The notes under the pieces were generated by a model that saw nothing but the letters and a program-made list of their open reading frames with translations, was not told the origin of the DNA and made no database searches. A DNA stretch of 64,000 bases from Batillaria attramentaria (lineage: Eukaryota > Mollusca > Gastropoda > Batillariidae): the NCBI GenBank assembly GCA_018292915.2, contig JACVVK020000094.1, positions 31,001 through 95,000 of the forward strand, read 5' to 3'. Below are positions 24,759 to 35,848 of the stretch, piece by piece. Both the position numbers and the translations under genes were made by a program. The first letter of the stretch is position 1; each line of letters starts with the position of its first letter.

Positions 24759-27700
24759 AACTGAGAGAAAAGATGCGTCTTAAGGTTCCGCTTGAAGGTC
24801 ATGACTGATGCAGAACCTGACTTGAGGTAAGCTGGCAAGTTGTTCCAGATGCAAGAATGTTAGTGTGTTTACCTTTCAACAATTACCACTGCAATCAATT
24901 GCTGAGTACAACAAAAGTGATCTGAACCATCTTTGCTCAGATGATGGCGTTTCTTACATTTTGTATTACATGCACACTGAATGTGGTAAGTTTAATAAAA
25001 CCTCTGGAAGGTAGACAAATGACACAAACTACAAGCTAGAAAATGTTGTTCAGCTGGTTCGTTCTTTCTCTGCCTTTACAAGTTTACAAAATATTTCTCT
25101 ACAAGGTGTCAAGTAACTGCACCAAAATACTTGACAGAAAAAAAAGCACAAGCAGTATGACACCATAAAAGTGTACTTACCCCAGGGTTCTTCAGCTTGA
25201 CAACTGACTTCCACACCTCATTCAGCACGCTCAGCTTCTGGTCCTCTGGGGTCTCAGCCACCACTAGACACCTACCCAACGACTGCTGCAGCAGATGCTA
25301 CAAGCCAAACACAACCATACAGTTAACTGGTATTTTATTAGTCCCATTGCTGTACTGCATTAATGTGGGCTGTTCCTCCAAGGAAGTGTGTTGTCATTGC
25401 TGCGCAGCGTGCACAGTGGACTTGTTTTTACTTCCATGGGGCCCCCTCCCATAAGGAAGTGAGTCTTTCGCATGCAGATATAATAAATCAGGTTCCATAC
25501 AGTCTCAAAAATCCATGAGTTTTTCAGACCAACTCTCTTGTTTTTCATGACAACTGCTTCACCCTCTTTCACACCGACACATGCTAGGGCAGAAATTCTG
25601 AGCTTATCCAAGTTATCGCGGCCAGCAAGACCAATGTTCAGAGTTCGTCACTAGCCTCATGGGAAGGCAGTTTGTTGGTATTTTCGGCAATCTGTCCAGT
25701 GAGTAATCACCACGCGGACCATCTCATTGTCTGGCTCAAAATGGCTTCTATAAAATTCCAAAATTCCACAACTTTTCATGACTTTTTAGAGTGACTTTTC
25801 AAAGCCTTCATAAAGCTATTTTTAATTTCAATGACTTTTCCAGGATTCCACAACCTGTGCGGACCCTGTAGCATGTTTGAGTGCATGTGAACTTGCAGGC
25901 AAGACAGATACAATACACAGGCCTGCATGTGAATGGTGGCTCGATTTCACAAAGAAAGAAACCTACACCAAGTTCCTGCCTACCAGGGAAGTGAATCCTA
26001 CTGGTTTGTGCAAAATTGGTGCATTTTTTTTTAACCAACAAACTGCATCCCAACGTACATATGAATGAATGCGACCAACTGCATTTTCTGCAGCACTTCC
26101 AAATAATTCAGTACTGATGGTTTCACTAAACTGAATGAGGAGAAAATACAAACAGTGGGGACAGTTAGGAAGGACATGGTCTGCACTGCCTCACCTTCGG
26201 GAATCCTTGGTCCTCACACTCACGGATCATCTCAGTAAAGAGAGTGGCTCGACTGGCAATGAACTGTGGCTGGAATGCTGACATGATGGAATTCAGCAGG
26301 AGGGCACTGAAAGTACACACAAACACACACACGCATCAGTCAGCGGTTAGTACACTCAGCTGGATCAATCAGTTATTGTATCTGTGAATCAAGTCACACA
26401 AGCCTGCAATTCCCTCTAAGAGCTCTCCACATCCAAGCTGCCCTAAAACCACTGCCCTTTCCCAGCTTGAGCGAAAATGTACTAAGCAGTAAATTACAAC
26501 ACAAACTGAGAGCACTGACTGAGAGGTGGGGTTAGCAAGACATGATTCTACTGTATTCCTAACTTGTGTGAGAAGCGTGCATCATACTTCCAAGCTGTCA
26601 GCCACTATCCTTTGCCAAATTAAAAACCAAGCAGCAAACAATGTATATAATGATAACCTCATGTACTTTTGATGTATGCCTCTCTGTTAACTTCTAGAAA
26701 TGTATGTCCATGAAAAAAATCAGAAAACAAAGAGAAATACTGTACTGATTTAAAAAAAAAAAAATGGAACAAAGGGAAGATGATGATGGAAGGAACAAAA
26801 AAAAAACAAAAAAAAACAAGGAACAAAACAAAAGCAAACCTTCCAAAACGGTCCCATTTGGACCCTACCTCTTACTGATTCCCTTAAAAAAAAAAAAGCA
26901 AAAAAAAAAAAAGCAAAAAAAAAAAAAAAAAGCATACATATAATGATAATGATGATACTAAATGGTATTTGTAGGGCACATTTCTTTAGAGTAAAACTCA
27001 GGCAATGTGAGCTCCCCTACTTGTTACACTGTTGCCTGCACTTCTCCAGTGTGGCCGTGAGCGTTGCATCTGAGGCACGGTGAGCCAAACACTGCAGTAT
27101 CCAGTCAAGCGCTGGTGAGAACAGTGTCAGATATTGCGGCATCTCCATCTTCTGGGCTGCCAAGACATTCTGTACGCTGTCACTTTGCAACTGCAAGAGT
27201 ATGCATTCACTTTACATTCTAAGTCCATGTATCATCAAGACTGTGGAATTCTAGCCTATTTCAAAAACAGCTCGGGAGAAGCAGAAAACAAGTTTCATCT
27301 CAAGTTGTCCTTGGAAATGACAGACACAAAAATTCCATGACACTAAAAATATGTACACTACAACCTACAGTCTGAAAGAGACAATTTGATTTTCATATTC
27401 TACCCACGCATAGGAAACTGGACTAATTTATCCATAAGAATCTGGACTTATTACATTGGAAAAAATGCAGAAATGTCTCTATTGCTAATTCAACTCCGCA
27501 CTGCAACATTTGGCAGAGGTTTTGCCAGAAGTCACAACCAACCTGTGAAAACGTTGCCAGGAAATCATCAAAACAGGGCAGGATGTGGTCACGGATGTTT
27601 GGAGCAACAAGAATGCCCACCTGTAGAAAGGAAAGTCTATGGATGTCTTGTAATACTGACACGGACACCATGCACATGTTTCACCATACTGATATTCCAA

Positions 27701-30700
27701 AATGATATTTGGAACTGGTGCTAAATTTTGTCTGTATTGCACATTTTGAAATTTGAATATGATGATTGGCCATTGGACGCAGCAAAAACCTCTCTACAGT
27801 AAGTATACTCATGGCGCCTATGGGATGGTGGAAGAAAAAAGAGGGAGTAAAAATAAAAAAGAAGAAATTCAAGGGCAGGCATGTTATCTCTTATGTAAAT
27901 GATGCCATACGTATGATAAACATCACCTTTAGATTCATTTTGATGTGCAGCAGGGGAATAGTCAATTAATCCTGCCATGGTCTATGTGAATCTGACGCAA
28001 ACAAAAACCTTTCAGACACACTCTGTAAAACTTTACTGAACTGACCCTGGAGAGGTAGCATCTGGCGTAGACAGCCACAAGTGGATCTCCGATTCCTCTT
28101 GTCATCCATGCCAGTCGTTTCAGTGCATCTGCGTATTCCCTGAAACATGGAAGCAACAAAGTGAAAGACACAGATAAAGACACTTTCAACCAAAAGTGCA
28201 CATACCCATACCCACAATACTTTTAAGTGCACGTCCACACATGTATTACAGATCAATTTTGTTCTGAAAAATAAACAAAGCAAATCCGTGTCAGTTCTCA
28301 AACCTAATGTCAAAACAGATTGCCTGGATTTACCCTGAGGTGAGGAAGCTGTAGGATTTGAGGATGGCACACTCCACATAGAGACGGGGGATCAGCTCTC
28401 GAATGGATGCTATCTTGAAGAACCAGTTCCTGCAGGTTTCCTTTGCAGATTCTGGCACATCAGCAGGGGTGAAGTTTGCTGCAAACACAGGTTGTTCATG
28501 TTATCTACTACCAGGCTGCTAAAACACAAAACAAACAACAACCAAAAATACAACAAACAACAAAAACAACAAGCACAAACAACAAAAAAGGCACACACAA
28601 ACTACAATATACATACACATACCAATTTTTGCACCTAGCAGCATAAATTGGTAAGTAATGTGAAATTTTCCACAACAGATTAATACTTACCAGGTAACCG
28701 CACAGGTCTTGTGCTGCCAGGTGGGAAGTACTGGGCTTTCTCCAGCAGACGATCATACACTAGACGACCTGGTGACATATATCACAGCAACAAACTCAGG
28801 TAACATGCATAACAGAGAACCGTTTTTTCTCTTGGGCAAACATATCCCATACATTAGTATGAAGGGCTCTTGCATGTGCACATACACACATTCATGCACA
28901 ATCGCCTAAATTACCCCAAGACATGTATGCTGATCAAACTTAAGTGCTGAAGCTCACCAAAAGTATCCAGAATGTCAGTGATGAGAACAAACTTGCTGGG
29001 ATAAAACATTATCACAGATGTGTCAGCCAGTAACTTGGAACACTGAAATGAAAACAAAACAAAAATACTTAAGATTTGTGAAACGAAAACCTACTTATAG
29101 CACTGGACCAAAGTAAGGAGCTGTAAACCTCTATGCCTACATTGTGCACACTCTAGTACATACAGCACTGCTCAAATACAAGTAAAAGCAGTTTTTATGG
29201 AACAGTTCTGGTCTCAGATGAAACACGCGCACGCCTGCATGGCAATCTTGAGGCCCTATCATACTGCCCAAGTACACACAAAGAATGTTTCTACTCTACA
29301 GATGGTGAGTCGGGAGTTATACAGTGTGGTGGTACAATGGCAAACCTGGATGGCAATCTTGAGGGACTTGACCCGCTGGTCTTGCTCCCATGCTGTGATG
29401 AGGGCCTGGTTGAGTTCCTCGATGCGCTTGACATAGTCCTGCTGGCTCAAGTTCATCATCTCCTTCACTGAACCCTGACAACACACATGCTGAATGAAAC
29501 CTGATGTTCACAAGAAATTCACAATGCAGACAGATACATGTACTTAGTCCTTGCATTCAAAACTTTTGAAACATAGCATGGTCATTCCTCTGTAGAGTTT
29601 TCCTACCTTGCCATTAAAAGCATGAACGCATTCATGTTCTGTACACACCTGGGTCCCTTTATTCACAATAGCCCTGGCTCCCGACGAGTCTGGCAAACCA
29701 GTTGTTGAATAATTAACCTACAGGCATCATTCAGGGTTCTGTGTGAGAGAACTGACAAGGGGGAGTGAGTTAAAGCCGTGCAAGCAACAAGGACTAATTC
29801 ATGGCGAACAGAGAAGGGTAGGGGGCAAAAAGTCAAACCTCTTCAAAGTCATCAAGCTGTTCCAGGCGATTGCGCACTTTGTCTGTTACTGTTGTAACCT
29901 GCGCTTGTGACTTGATCACAACTGCAGAAAAAAGGAAAATATACACATCACTATCAGAATAACACTAAAACTGTGGTGCTAAGCACAGTTGTGAAGTTAC
30001 AGTTCCAAGAAATCTGCAATTCCCAACAAAATAATGTCCCCTGTCAAGTCAAGAAAAGTCGGCATGCCTTTAGATTTTAGCTGTACTTTACCTCTTTAAA
30101 TAAAAAAAAAAATTAACCGGGTGGTGCTGAGAATGGAATATTCTGGACTACCTCTATGTTTTTTTTGTTTGTTTTTTTTAAGCAGAAGACAAATGACAAA
30201 TTAATTCACCAAGACCAGGGTTAATGATTCTTACACAGCACCGCACCCCCCCCCCCCAAAAAAAAAAAAAAAATTCACTGTGCTGAACACACACTTTTCC
30301 CTCATACCCTTAGTTTTCTTTCCCACTTGTTTACAAGAAAATAATGCCACTGAAAGACAGCTGTCAACAGAGGGTGAAGAAGAAACAGAGGAAACCACCT
30401 CTTTCCTTGTCACTTGCTGACAGAAAGCTGGTGGTTATGGAGAGTTTTTCAGATGTTGTGTACTTTGCCAGGATCCCTGCCTTTTTTGCATTCCACGGTT
30501 CAAATGTCTCGTCAAGGTCTGCTGAAGTGCTGCTAATTTTCTTCAGACAGAAAAAGGGGAAAAACCCACAAAATAATGCATCCTGGGCAAATTCAAAATG
30601 ATACGGCACTGGACGGGATACCACGCTAAAAGAAACCATACTCAAGATTCCAGCACACAGGTAACTATCTACTGACTGAAAAAGGAAAATCTAAAATTTC

Positions 30701-32029
30701 CACATCTTGTGCATACAAAAATACCAGCTTAAAGTGGGATATGCTTGAAGAAAACATACAGTACTCAGGGTTTCAGCACATATACTATTGAACATGCACA
30801 CCCACACACAACCACTGTCACAAACACCCATATTCTACTACTTATACAGCCTTCTTTCTTTAAAACATGCTAACTGAAATACAGGTGCAAAAGATATGTA
30901 CGATGACACAAACAGATAACCCAGATACATGGACAATTACTTTAAACTGGTACTAACTAATAGTTAAATAATGAAATATTTTTTAACCTTCTCACTGCCA
31001 CTCCTGGCTTTTGTTGCTGGCAGTGCTTCAGCAGCAAATCGGGACAAAGGGTCTGCCCCATCAAAGGCCAGATTGATGGCTCCATCTGCACTTAACGGGT
31101 CCCCAGAACTCAAAGGGTCTATGAAGTCAGCCTTCTGGGGAGCTTTGGATCTGAATGGAGTGCCTTTAGTTTCTGCCTGTTTGATTTCTGTCACCTGATG
31201 GAGAAAGGATTTTAAAAAAGTGAGCACAGGCAAAGTCAGATCAGCACTACTTTAGATTCATACATACACTTATGAAGAATGTGCAGCTCAGGCCGATTGC
31301 AAGCAGTTCATGAAAATTAGGTTTTGCAATGCCTCTGTGGTATCAGAGTCAGGTGTCAGAATGAAAGGTAAAATGTATTTCTGACATTTTTTTTTTTCAA
31401 TTCTCTTCTACCACTAAGAGTCTAGTGGCCAACAACAGCAAACTCAGTTTTGAAGTAAACTCTACATCTTTTCCATGATTTTTTTTTATTTTAAATCTTC
31501 ACTATCTTTTGGTATTCTGATATTTCCATGAGTCTACTTCTGATCGATCTGAGGTCAGAATTTATTTGAAAGAGAGAAAGCTACACAACAGAATATATTT
31601 TTGCCTACTGTAATCCCTTTCAGAGGATGATTGGTTGCTGGCTGGCTGGGAAGACACTTCTTCTGCCATTCCAACTCATAGTTTCTTCGGCTCGTAAACC
31701 TGGGCAGAGAAACAACCTAGTCAGTACACATGCTGATGCACTATCAAAAGAAAAAAAAAATCGCTATAAAAGCCAAGATACTTGAGAAAATGCGCTGTCC
31801 TTGCGAAAATGTAGCAGACGACAGCTTTTTGGTACACACCCCCCCCTAGTGGACAAAAGGCGTAGTTGGCTCTACTGGTGCGCTTATCATCACAGTATCA
31901 CCTAACAAAACGAGCAACGACGGATGTAAACAACACGCATTGGGTTTTAAATCTACATTTTCACATCTTGCATACACGAAAGTGCAGGAAAAAGGCTTCG
32001 GTGCCCCCTCACCATTCATAGGAAGCCAT
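15789..32029 (-). CDS. VPS35L: VPS35L, retriever complex subunit, complete, 26 exons
   Basis: Exons 5' to 3': 32013-32029, 31609-31699, 30996-31194, 30399-30521, 29839-29921, 29346-29474, 28958-29042, 28691-28768, 28334-28478, 28046-28139, 27543-27620, 27021-27190, 26195-26306, 25181-25297, 24523-24576, 24058-24201, 23054-23139, 22630-22710, 21769-21931, 21595-21672, 21142-21256, 20615-20754, 20142-20307, 19668-19786, 17771-17917, 15789-15890. All junctions are GT/AG in compatible phase, total 2916 nt, 971 residues (the human protein is of similar length). Recognisable blocks: MASYEW start; [100 protein letters not shown]. In mammals VPS35L is the helical-solenoid scaffold of the VPS26C-VPS29 retriever, which with CCC/WASH recycles integrins and other cargo from endosomes. 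The exon 3/4 junction (SG-TDLDE) is the least certain boundary. Confidence 0.95.
16713..17113 (+). mobile_element. tRNA-derived SINE family 1, full length
   Basis: The head has pol III boxes: A-like TGGTCTAGTGGTTAAGAG and B box GGTTCGAGTCC. The body runs through TCCGGGTACTCCGGCTTCC, CAGCCCACCAAATTTGAAAA and CTTCGCACCACGTG to the tail GCGCCTATATAATACTCATT with (ATT)n. It is nested in the repeat-core element. Four more copies in the window define the family. Confidence 0.9.
17354..17408. repeat. CA / GACA compound microsatellite
   Basis: (CA)n followed by (GACA)n at the 3' side of the repeat-core element. The same microsatellite position recurs in the related fragment at 61980-62025. Confidence 0.85.
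18399..18780 (+). pseudogene. HARBI1-like transposase fragment, frameshifted
   Basis: The first frame (to 18629) has [20 protein letters not shown] and [18 protein letters not shown], the N-terminal block of Harbinger transposases. After a stop at 18627-18629 the match resumes in another frame with [20 protein letters not shown], the GD..GVS..T..R helix-turn-helix block. The DDE catalytic part is absent, replaced by microsatellite and unrelated sequence. Confidence 0.82.
18798..18886. repeat. TG then CA compound microsatellite
   Basis: (GT)n changes to (CA)n at about 18854, making a long inverted dinucleotide repeat, followed by (CT)n to 18916. Confidence 0.9.
19890..19945. repeat. CA microsatellite
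   Basis: (CA)n in the VPS35L intron directly upstream (on the minus strand) of the exon at 19668-19786. Confidence 0.9.
21992..22160 (-). mobile_element. tRNA-derived SINE family 2, copy 1
   Basis: On the minus strand: GGGGAGCCGGGGTGGCCGAA, ATGGTAGAGCGTTGGACT (A-box region), a degraded B box, CGGCTGGGGCCAAATATTTG, then TGGTGGAAAAGAACGTTAAA and a C/A-rich tail. Two better copies are at 23655-23832 and 48932-49104. No target duplication seen for this copy. Confidence 0.85.
22237..22330 (-). mobile_element. Short LINE/SINE 3' tail
   Basis: On the minus strand: GCACCTAGAGCCCCGGCTGC, GGGCACTATAAAACTCCTC, then (ATT)n. The GC(G/A)C-TATA-A...CATTATT tail is shared with SINE family 1 and with 59284-59340, so it looks like a truncated retroposon end. 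Confidence 0.55.
22400..22495. repeat. CATACAGTCAGA minisatellite
   Basis: (CATA)n grading into five to six copies of CATACAGTCAGA, in a VPS35L intron. Confidence 0.85.
23165..23497 (+). mobile_element. LINE 3' fragment with TAAG tail
   Basis: The plus frame encodes [48 protein letters not shown] and [10 protein letters not shown], the C-terminal end of a widespread invertebrate non-LTR reverse transcriptase family. It ends in a (TAAG)n tail at about 23480-23493. It is 5'-truncated and inserted about 25 bp from the VPS35L exon 23054-23139, antisense to that gene, leaving only a short native polypyrimidine tract at the acceptor. Confidence 0.85.
23655..23832 (-). mobile_element. tRNA-derived SINE family 2, copy 2, with target duplication
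   Basis: Same structure as the other family-2 copies (minus strand head GGGGAGCCGGGGTGTCCGAA). It is flanked by the direct repeat ATAGGGAACTGG at 23643-23654 and 23833-23844, a clean 12-bp target-site duplication showing retroposition. Confidence 0.92.
24660..24862 (-). mobile_element. LINE 3' fragment (reverse-transcriptase C-terminus)
   Basis: The minus frame encodes [20 protein letters not shown] followed by THLF, the typical last residues of CR1/L2/Rex-like reverse transcriptases (WNxLP...S..FKxxLKTHLF). The 3' tail is GCGCTATACAAATGGCCAAT then (CATCAT)n. A GA microsatellite (24716-24753) has expanded within it. It lies in a VPS35L intron. Confidence 0.8.
26938..27005 (-). mobile_element. 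Possible LINE/SINE 3' tail
   Basis: On the minus strand: GTGCCCTACAAATACCATTT then (ATCATT)n, similar in layout to the other retroposon tails in the window. Short, low confidence; it abuts VPS35L exon 27021-27190. Confidence 0.35.
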
Positions 32030-34092
32030 CTTGATCACGTGGGTATTAAAAAAGTGTAATCTACTATTCAACTACGATTTATTGAAAATAAAATACAAAC
32101 AAATCAGGTTTAGTCAGATTTGTAATGGCAGAACCCAAATAAACAACACATTCCTGTGTATTTTGAAATTTATTCTTATTTTGTAATGTTAAGAATTTCT
32201 CACATTTTGCACAACCCAAAGGGAGAGCAGTGGAGAAAAGATTTCTTTCAGTCAACTCGGCCCACTGCAAAGTCGGCCTACAAACTTGATCCCGCTAAAA
32301 GTCAGTTCGGCCAATGATCTTTGTCAGGTCGGCCCATGCACAGTCTTGGCTCTCACGGCTCCTTGTGAGGGGAAGAGGAGTGTGGGCGGAGGGGAGGGAG
32401 AACTTGAAAGAGTTGGGAAGAGAGGATCTACAGACACTGGTCACAGTTGTGATTAGCTGATGGCCGCCGGGTTACCGGCACTGACTCAGTGAGTGTCTGC
32501 CGGCCCGGCACCGCCGTGACTAACTTGACGCCGGTTACACTGACGGACGGGTTCTGTGGGTGGCCGATTGAAACATTTTATTGACCGTGTGGATTATTTC
32601 TGTGCATTGATCAGACTTTTTTTTTAATAATCTATCGGGACCCAGTCAGTATTTTGCCCCCTCCGAGGGAGTTGCACCTCCGACGTCTGCCCGGCGCTTC
32701 ACTGTCTCTATGCGACTGACTGGACAAACCGTTTTCAACTGACTTGCACCTTTTTCCGCCGCCCGGCGGCTTTCGTTTGCTTGTGCCGGCGAGAACTGCT
32801 GGTGAGACTGAGAGCCGTCACCGTCACCTGGAGGCAAGAAGAACAAAATCGCAACTCCAGATGAAGAATAAGATCGTAAACAACCTGATCCACATCCCCC
32901 GTGTACACGGCAGTTCCTCACCCCGGCCCGGCGTGGCCGGCTCCATCAGAACACGTTCGACCCATCCCCTGAAGTGATACCGCAAACCTGCCACTAAAAC
33001 GAACAAATTCAACTGTTTCCTCAGAGTCATTCCAATCAGGAGGAGCTACACTCCCCGTCTTCTTCTAACCCTCTTCCGCCCCCCCCCCCCCGCCCCCCTC
33101 GCCAAGATTAACCGTGATGAAGTGGAGTAGACGATAGCTAGAACTCTGCTGGTCGGGGTTTAACCCTAGGGACCGTTACGGTAGCCAGACTGGTCTATGC
33201 TGTGATACCTGAAAAGAGTTAATCTTCTCACCACCGGCCTTTACTCCAAGTCTTATGCGCAGCACAAGTTGAATCAAGGTCAAGATCGACAGCTCGAACT
33301 GTCACGTGACTGAAAATCAGTTGAAAAACTTAACGCCACTAAACTAATAGCAAAGAAACGCCAGTACACTCGATGCAAGCAAACGAAAACGAAGAAGAAA
33401 ACAGAACAAACAAAGCAAAACATCAACAAACTGAAACATCAGGAACTCAGTGAGAACAAAACAACAACAACAACAACAAGAAGAAACAACTCGTACTAGT
33501 ACTCGCCGGATGTTTTTAAAGGGGCTCACTCGGAGAAATTCATTCATAATCCATAACCTCGATTGTGGCAGGAGCACGCGTTTCAAGTGAAGCGGCTTCT
33601 GGCCAAATGTCACAACACCGGCCGGCAGAAGATAATTACGAACTGAAGACACCGGCTTCAGCCGGTTATAATCCAAATTGCCACCACAGCAGGAAACTGA
33701 TCATAGTATAGTGTCAGCCCACTGCAAAATGATCATCGAAAACAGACTGACACGCTGTCTTTCAAGTGTGATTAGAGACAGCTGGTCTTGTGGGAACAAA
33801 TGTGATTTGTACTCAGTCACGCCGTATAACACTCAGTTAGGACTACATGTACTGACTTCCACAAAGTTGTGTGTTGTTGTTTGGGATTGGAAGGACAGCA
33901 GCCACCCACAGTCAGTGTAGCACGTGAAGTGGAGACGATTGTTGACCACGTCGCTGTCTTTCACGCTAGCAGAGCATGAGCTGGCCGGGGACGACCTCAC
34001 CAGGTCCCGGGACGACTTGGCTACAGACCTGGGCCGAGTTAATGGGCCGAGAAGAATGAAGTGGGTAGAGTTGACCTTATACTAGGGAAAAC
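32030..34092. promoter_or_regulatory. Divergent VPS35L / MED9 intergenic region
   Basis: About 2 kb between the VPS35L start (minus) and the MED9 start (plus). Its GC content is higher than the surrounding introns, and CpG-rich stretches occur at 32450-32560 and 32740-32990. Repeated TCGGCC(C)A words lie at 32258-32340 and, inverted, at 34030-34055. No conserved protein recognised; short frames here look fortuitous. It presumably holds both promoters and 5' UTRs. Confidence 0.5.
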
Positions 34093-34693
34093 ATGGCGTC
34101 GAATTCGTACGGCGAGGAAGAGCTGAACCTTTTACCTGCGGTATATGAAGTAATTCGAAGGTTTGTTTGTCTTCTACATCACGCTTTGACGTCACTTGCA
34201 TGTACGGTTCTTAAGTCTAACAGAGTGAGACTTTTCGGAATGTCTCCTATGTATAGGGTGTTAAATTAAAGTTGGCCGACTGAAGGTTCCATCGCGATGC
34301 CAACATTCGATAGCATCGATGGTTTTCATTAAAAAAAAAAAAAAATTCATATTCATAAATCACTGTTGTGTTCATTTATTCATTTACAACCTTTTAAAAA
34401 ATACACGGAGGAAATGATTTGGTGTTTAGAGCGCTGGCAAATAATCAGGTTTCTCTATGCTATTTTTCAGCATTGAGAAAGACTCACCTGATATGAACCA
34501 AGTCAATCAGAAGTTAAACGAGTTGAAGACCAAGTTTCAGAAGGCGAGAGAGTGTGTGGACAAACTTCCCGGCATCCAGTACAGCAAAGAAGAGCAACTG
34601 AAACGTGTGGCCATCCTTCACAAACAGATGGAACTTAAGACAAAGTTGCTGCAAAAGTACAAGAACGAATCATCATTTGATGTCAATCAGTGA
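34093..34693 (+). CDS. MED9: MED9, Mediator complex subunit 9
   Basis: Two exons, 34093-34160 and 34471-34693, joined in phase 2, give 96 residues. The start ATG (MASNSYGEEELNLLP) precedes the conserved LLPAVYEVIR. Exon 2 continues SIEKDSPDMNQVNQKLNEL, KTKFQKARECVDKLPGI, then KTKLLQKYKNES, matching the C-terminal helical Med9 domain (human MED9 has KDSP, LK.KFQ..R, MPGI and ELLQKYK at the same places). The animal-specific N-terminal Pro/Gln region of vertebrate MED9 is absent. MED9 is in the Mediator middle module, which links activators to RNA polymerase II. The next gene, GEMIN6, starts about 200 bp downstream on the same strand. Confidence 0.93.
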
Positions 34694-34895
34694 AGTGATC
34701 TAAACATTAGCATTACCAGTGCATATCTTGTGTGCTTGTGGTTAATGTGGAGTGGGAGTGCCGGTGGCTGTAGTCATAGTGGAAAACTCAGGACATTCAA
34801 GGTAAATTCATAAAAATTTGCGTTTTGAAAGTTGAAAGCTGCACCACATTATTACTGCTTTGATATTTAGTTGGTAACAGTGGATGCATTGTGTG
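34694..34895 (+). promoter_or_regulatory. MED9-GEMIN6 spacer without canonical poly(A) signal
   Basis: About 200 bp between the MED9 stop and the GEMIN6 start. I see no AATAAA or ATTAAA. It contains a possible 3' splice site before GEMIN6. It must hold either a very compact promoter or part of a shared transcript. Confidence 0.5.
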
Positions 34896-35426
34896 ATGGA
34901 AGGGGAACCAGAACTTCACCCCATATTTCAAACTGACCCAGAGGAGTGGATGCAGTATGTGTACAAGCAGGTCAGCGTGGTCACTGAGGACGAAGAGGAG
35001 CATGTGGGCTGGGTGTACACCATTGACCCTGTCTCACAGACCTTTGTACTTGTCCAGTTTCTGGATGACAACAGACAAGTATTAATTCTGCCAGGCACCT
35101 CCGTCACCAAAGTGACTGTCCTGGCAGAAAGTGCTGACAGTGACGGTATCAAGGAGAAGCTGGATGCGTTGTTCCGGCCTCAGACTGAAGCGCTGTTTTC
35201 AGAAGAGGAGCTGAGGGGCCGGAAGCAGAAGCTGAAGATGTGGCTGGAGAAGAACCGCCTGCCAGTGCAGGTGACCGGCTCCAAGGGGGAGGTCCTGACA
35301 ATTTCCGATGCTCTCATGATTCAGCCTCCCTACGATGTGAACGACTGTCACAGCACAAATGAGATCATTCTTGGACGCATTCAGGGTTTGATAAAGAACA
35401 TGCCTGAAGATCATGATCAGTGGTGA
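34896..35426 (+). CDS. GEMIN6: GEMIN6, SMN-complex protein
   Basis: A single open exon. Two in-frame starts exist, 34884 and 34896; the second (MEGEPELHP) has G at -3 and +4 and is preferred. The 176 residues show EEWMQYVYKQVSV, HVGWVYTIDPVSQTFVLVQF (the Sm-like fold of Gemin6), EEELRGRKQKLKMWLEKNRL and a C-terminal PPYDVNDCHSTNEIILGRIQ block diagnostic of the family. Gemin6 pairs with Gemin7 in the SMN complex, which loads Sm proteins on snRNAs. A possible acceptor (TTGATATTTAG, ending 34870) lies just upstream, so a spliced 5' UTR is possible. AATAAA at 35843-35848 is a plausible poly(A) signal. Confidence 0.94.
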   Translation: MEGEPELHPIFQTDPEEWMQYVYKQVSVVTEDEEEHVGWVYTIDPVSQTFVLVQFLDDNRQVLILPGTSVTKVTVLAESADSDGIKEKLDALFRPQTEALFSEEELRGRKQKLKMWLEKNRLPVQVTGSKGEVLTISDALMIQPPYDVNDCHSTNEIILGRIQGLIKNMPEDHDQW

Positions 35427-35842
35427 TATCAACACACTTTCAACTTTTTCATTTGGGGAAATGTGTGCCGATGTTCAACAAGTGCATAACTATTAACTTG
35501 CATTTAGTTTAAATTGCATACATTTGATGGAAGAATGGTGCATAGGTGAATGGATCCCTGATCGACTGATGCACATTATGAATATATTGACAGTATGCTT
35601 TTAAAAGCATGAAGTGTGTAAGTGGGGTTGTATTCATTCTTAGAATGGTTTGATCATTTTGTTAGAGTGTGAGAGCTTGGCATGCTTTTCATGATCATGG
35701 TAGCAAATGCAACATCCAATTTTTTTCGGGGGAGAAGTGGGGGGGGGTCTTTTCGAAGTACATTAATCATTAGTGTGCAATTTTGTCAAATTTCAGCAAC
35801 TTTTTAAGGAAGAGCATTTAGCAAATTTTAAGTCATTCATGA

Positions 35843-35848
35843 AATAAA
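35843..35848 (+). terminator. Candidate GEMIN6 polyadenylation signal
   Basis: AATAAA about 420 bp after the GEMIN6 stop, in GAAATAAACG. Confidence 0.5.

Noticed and set aside
32744..32977. Small GC-rich frame upstream of MED9
   Set aside because: No motif, no good start context, CpG-rich region makes chance frames likely.
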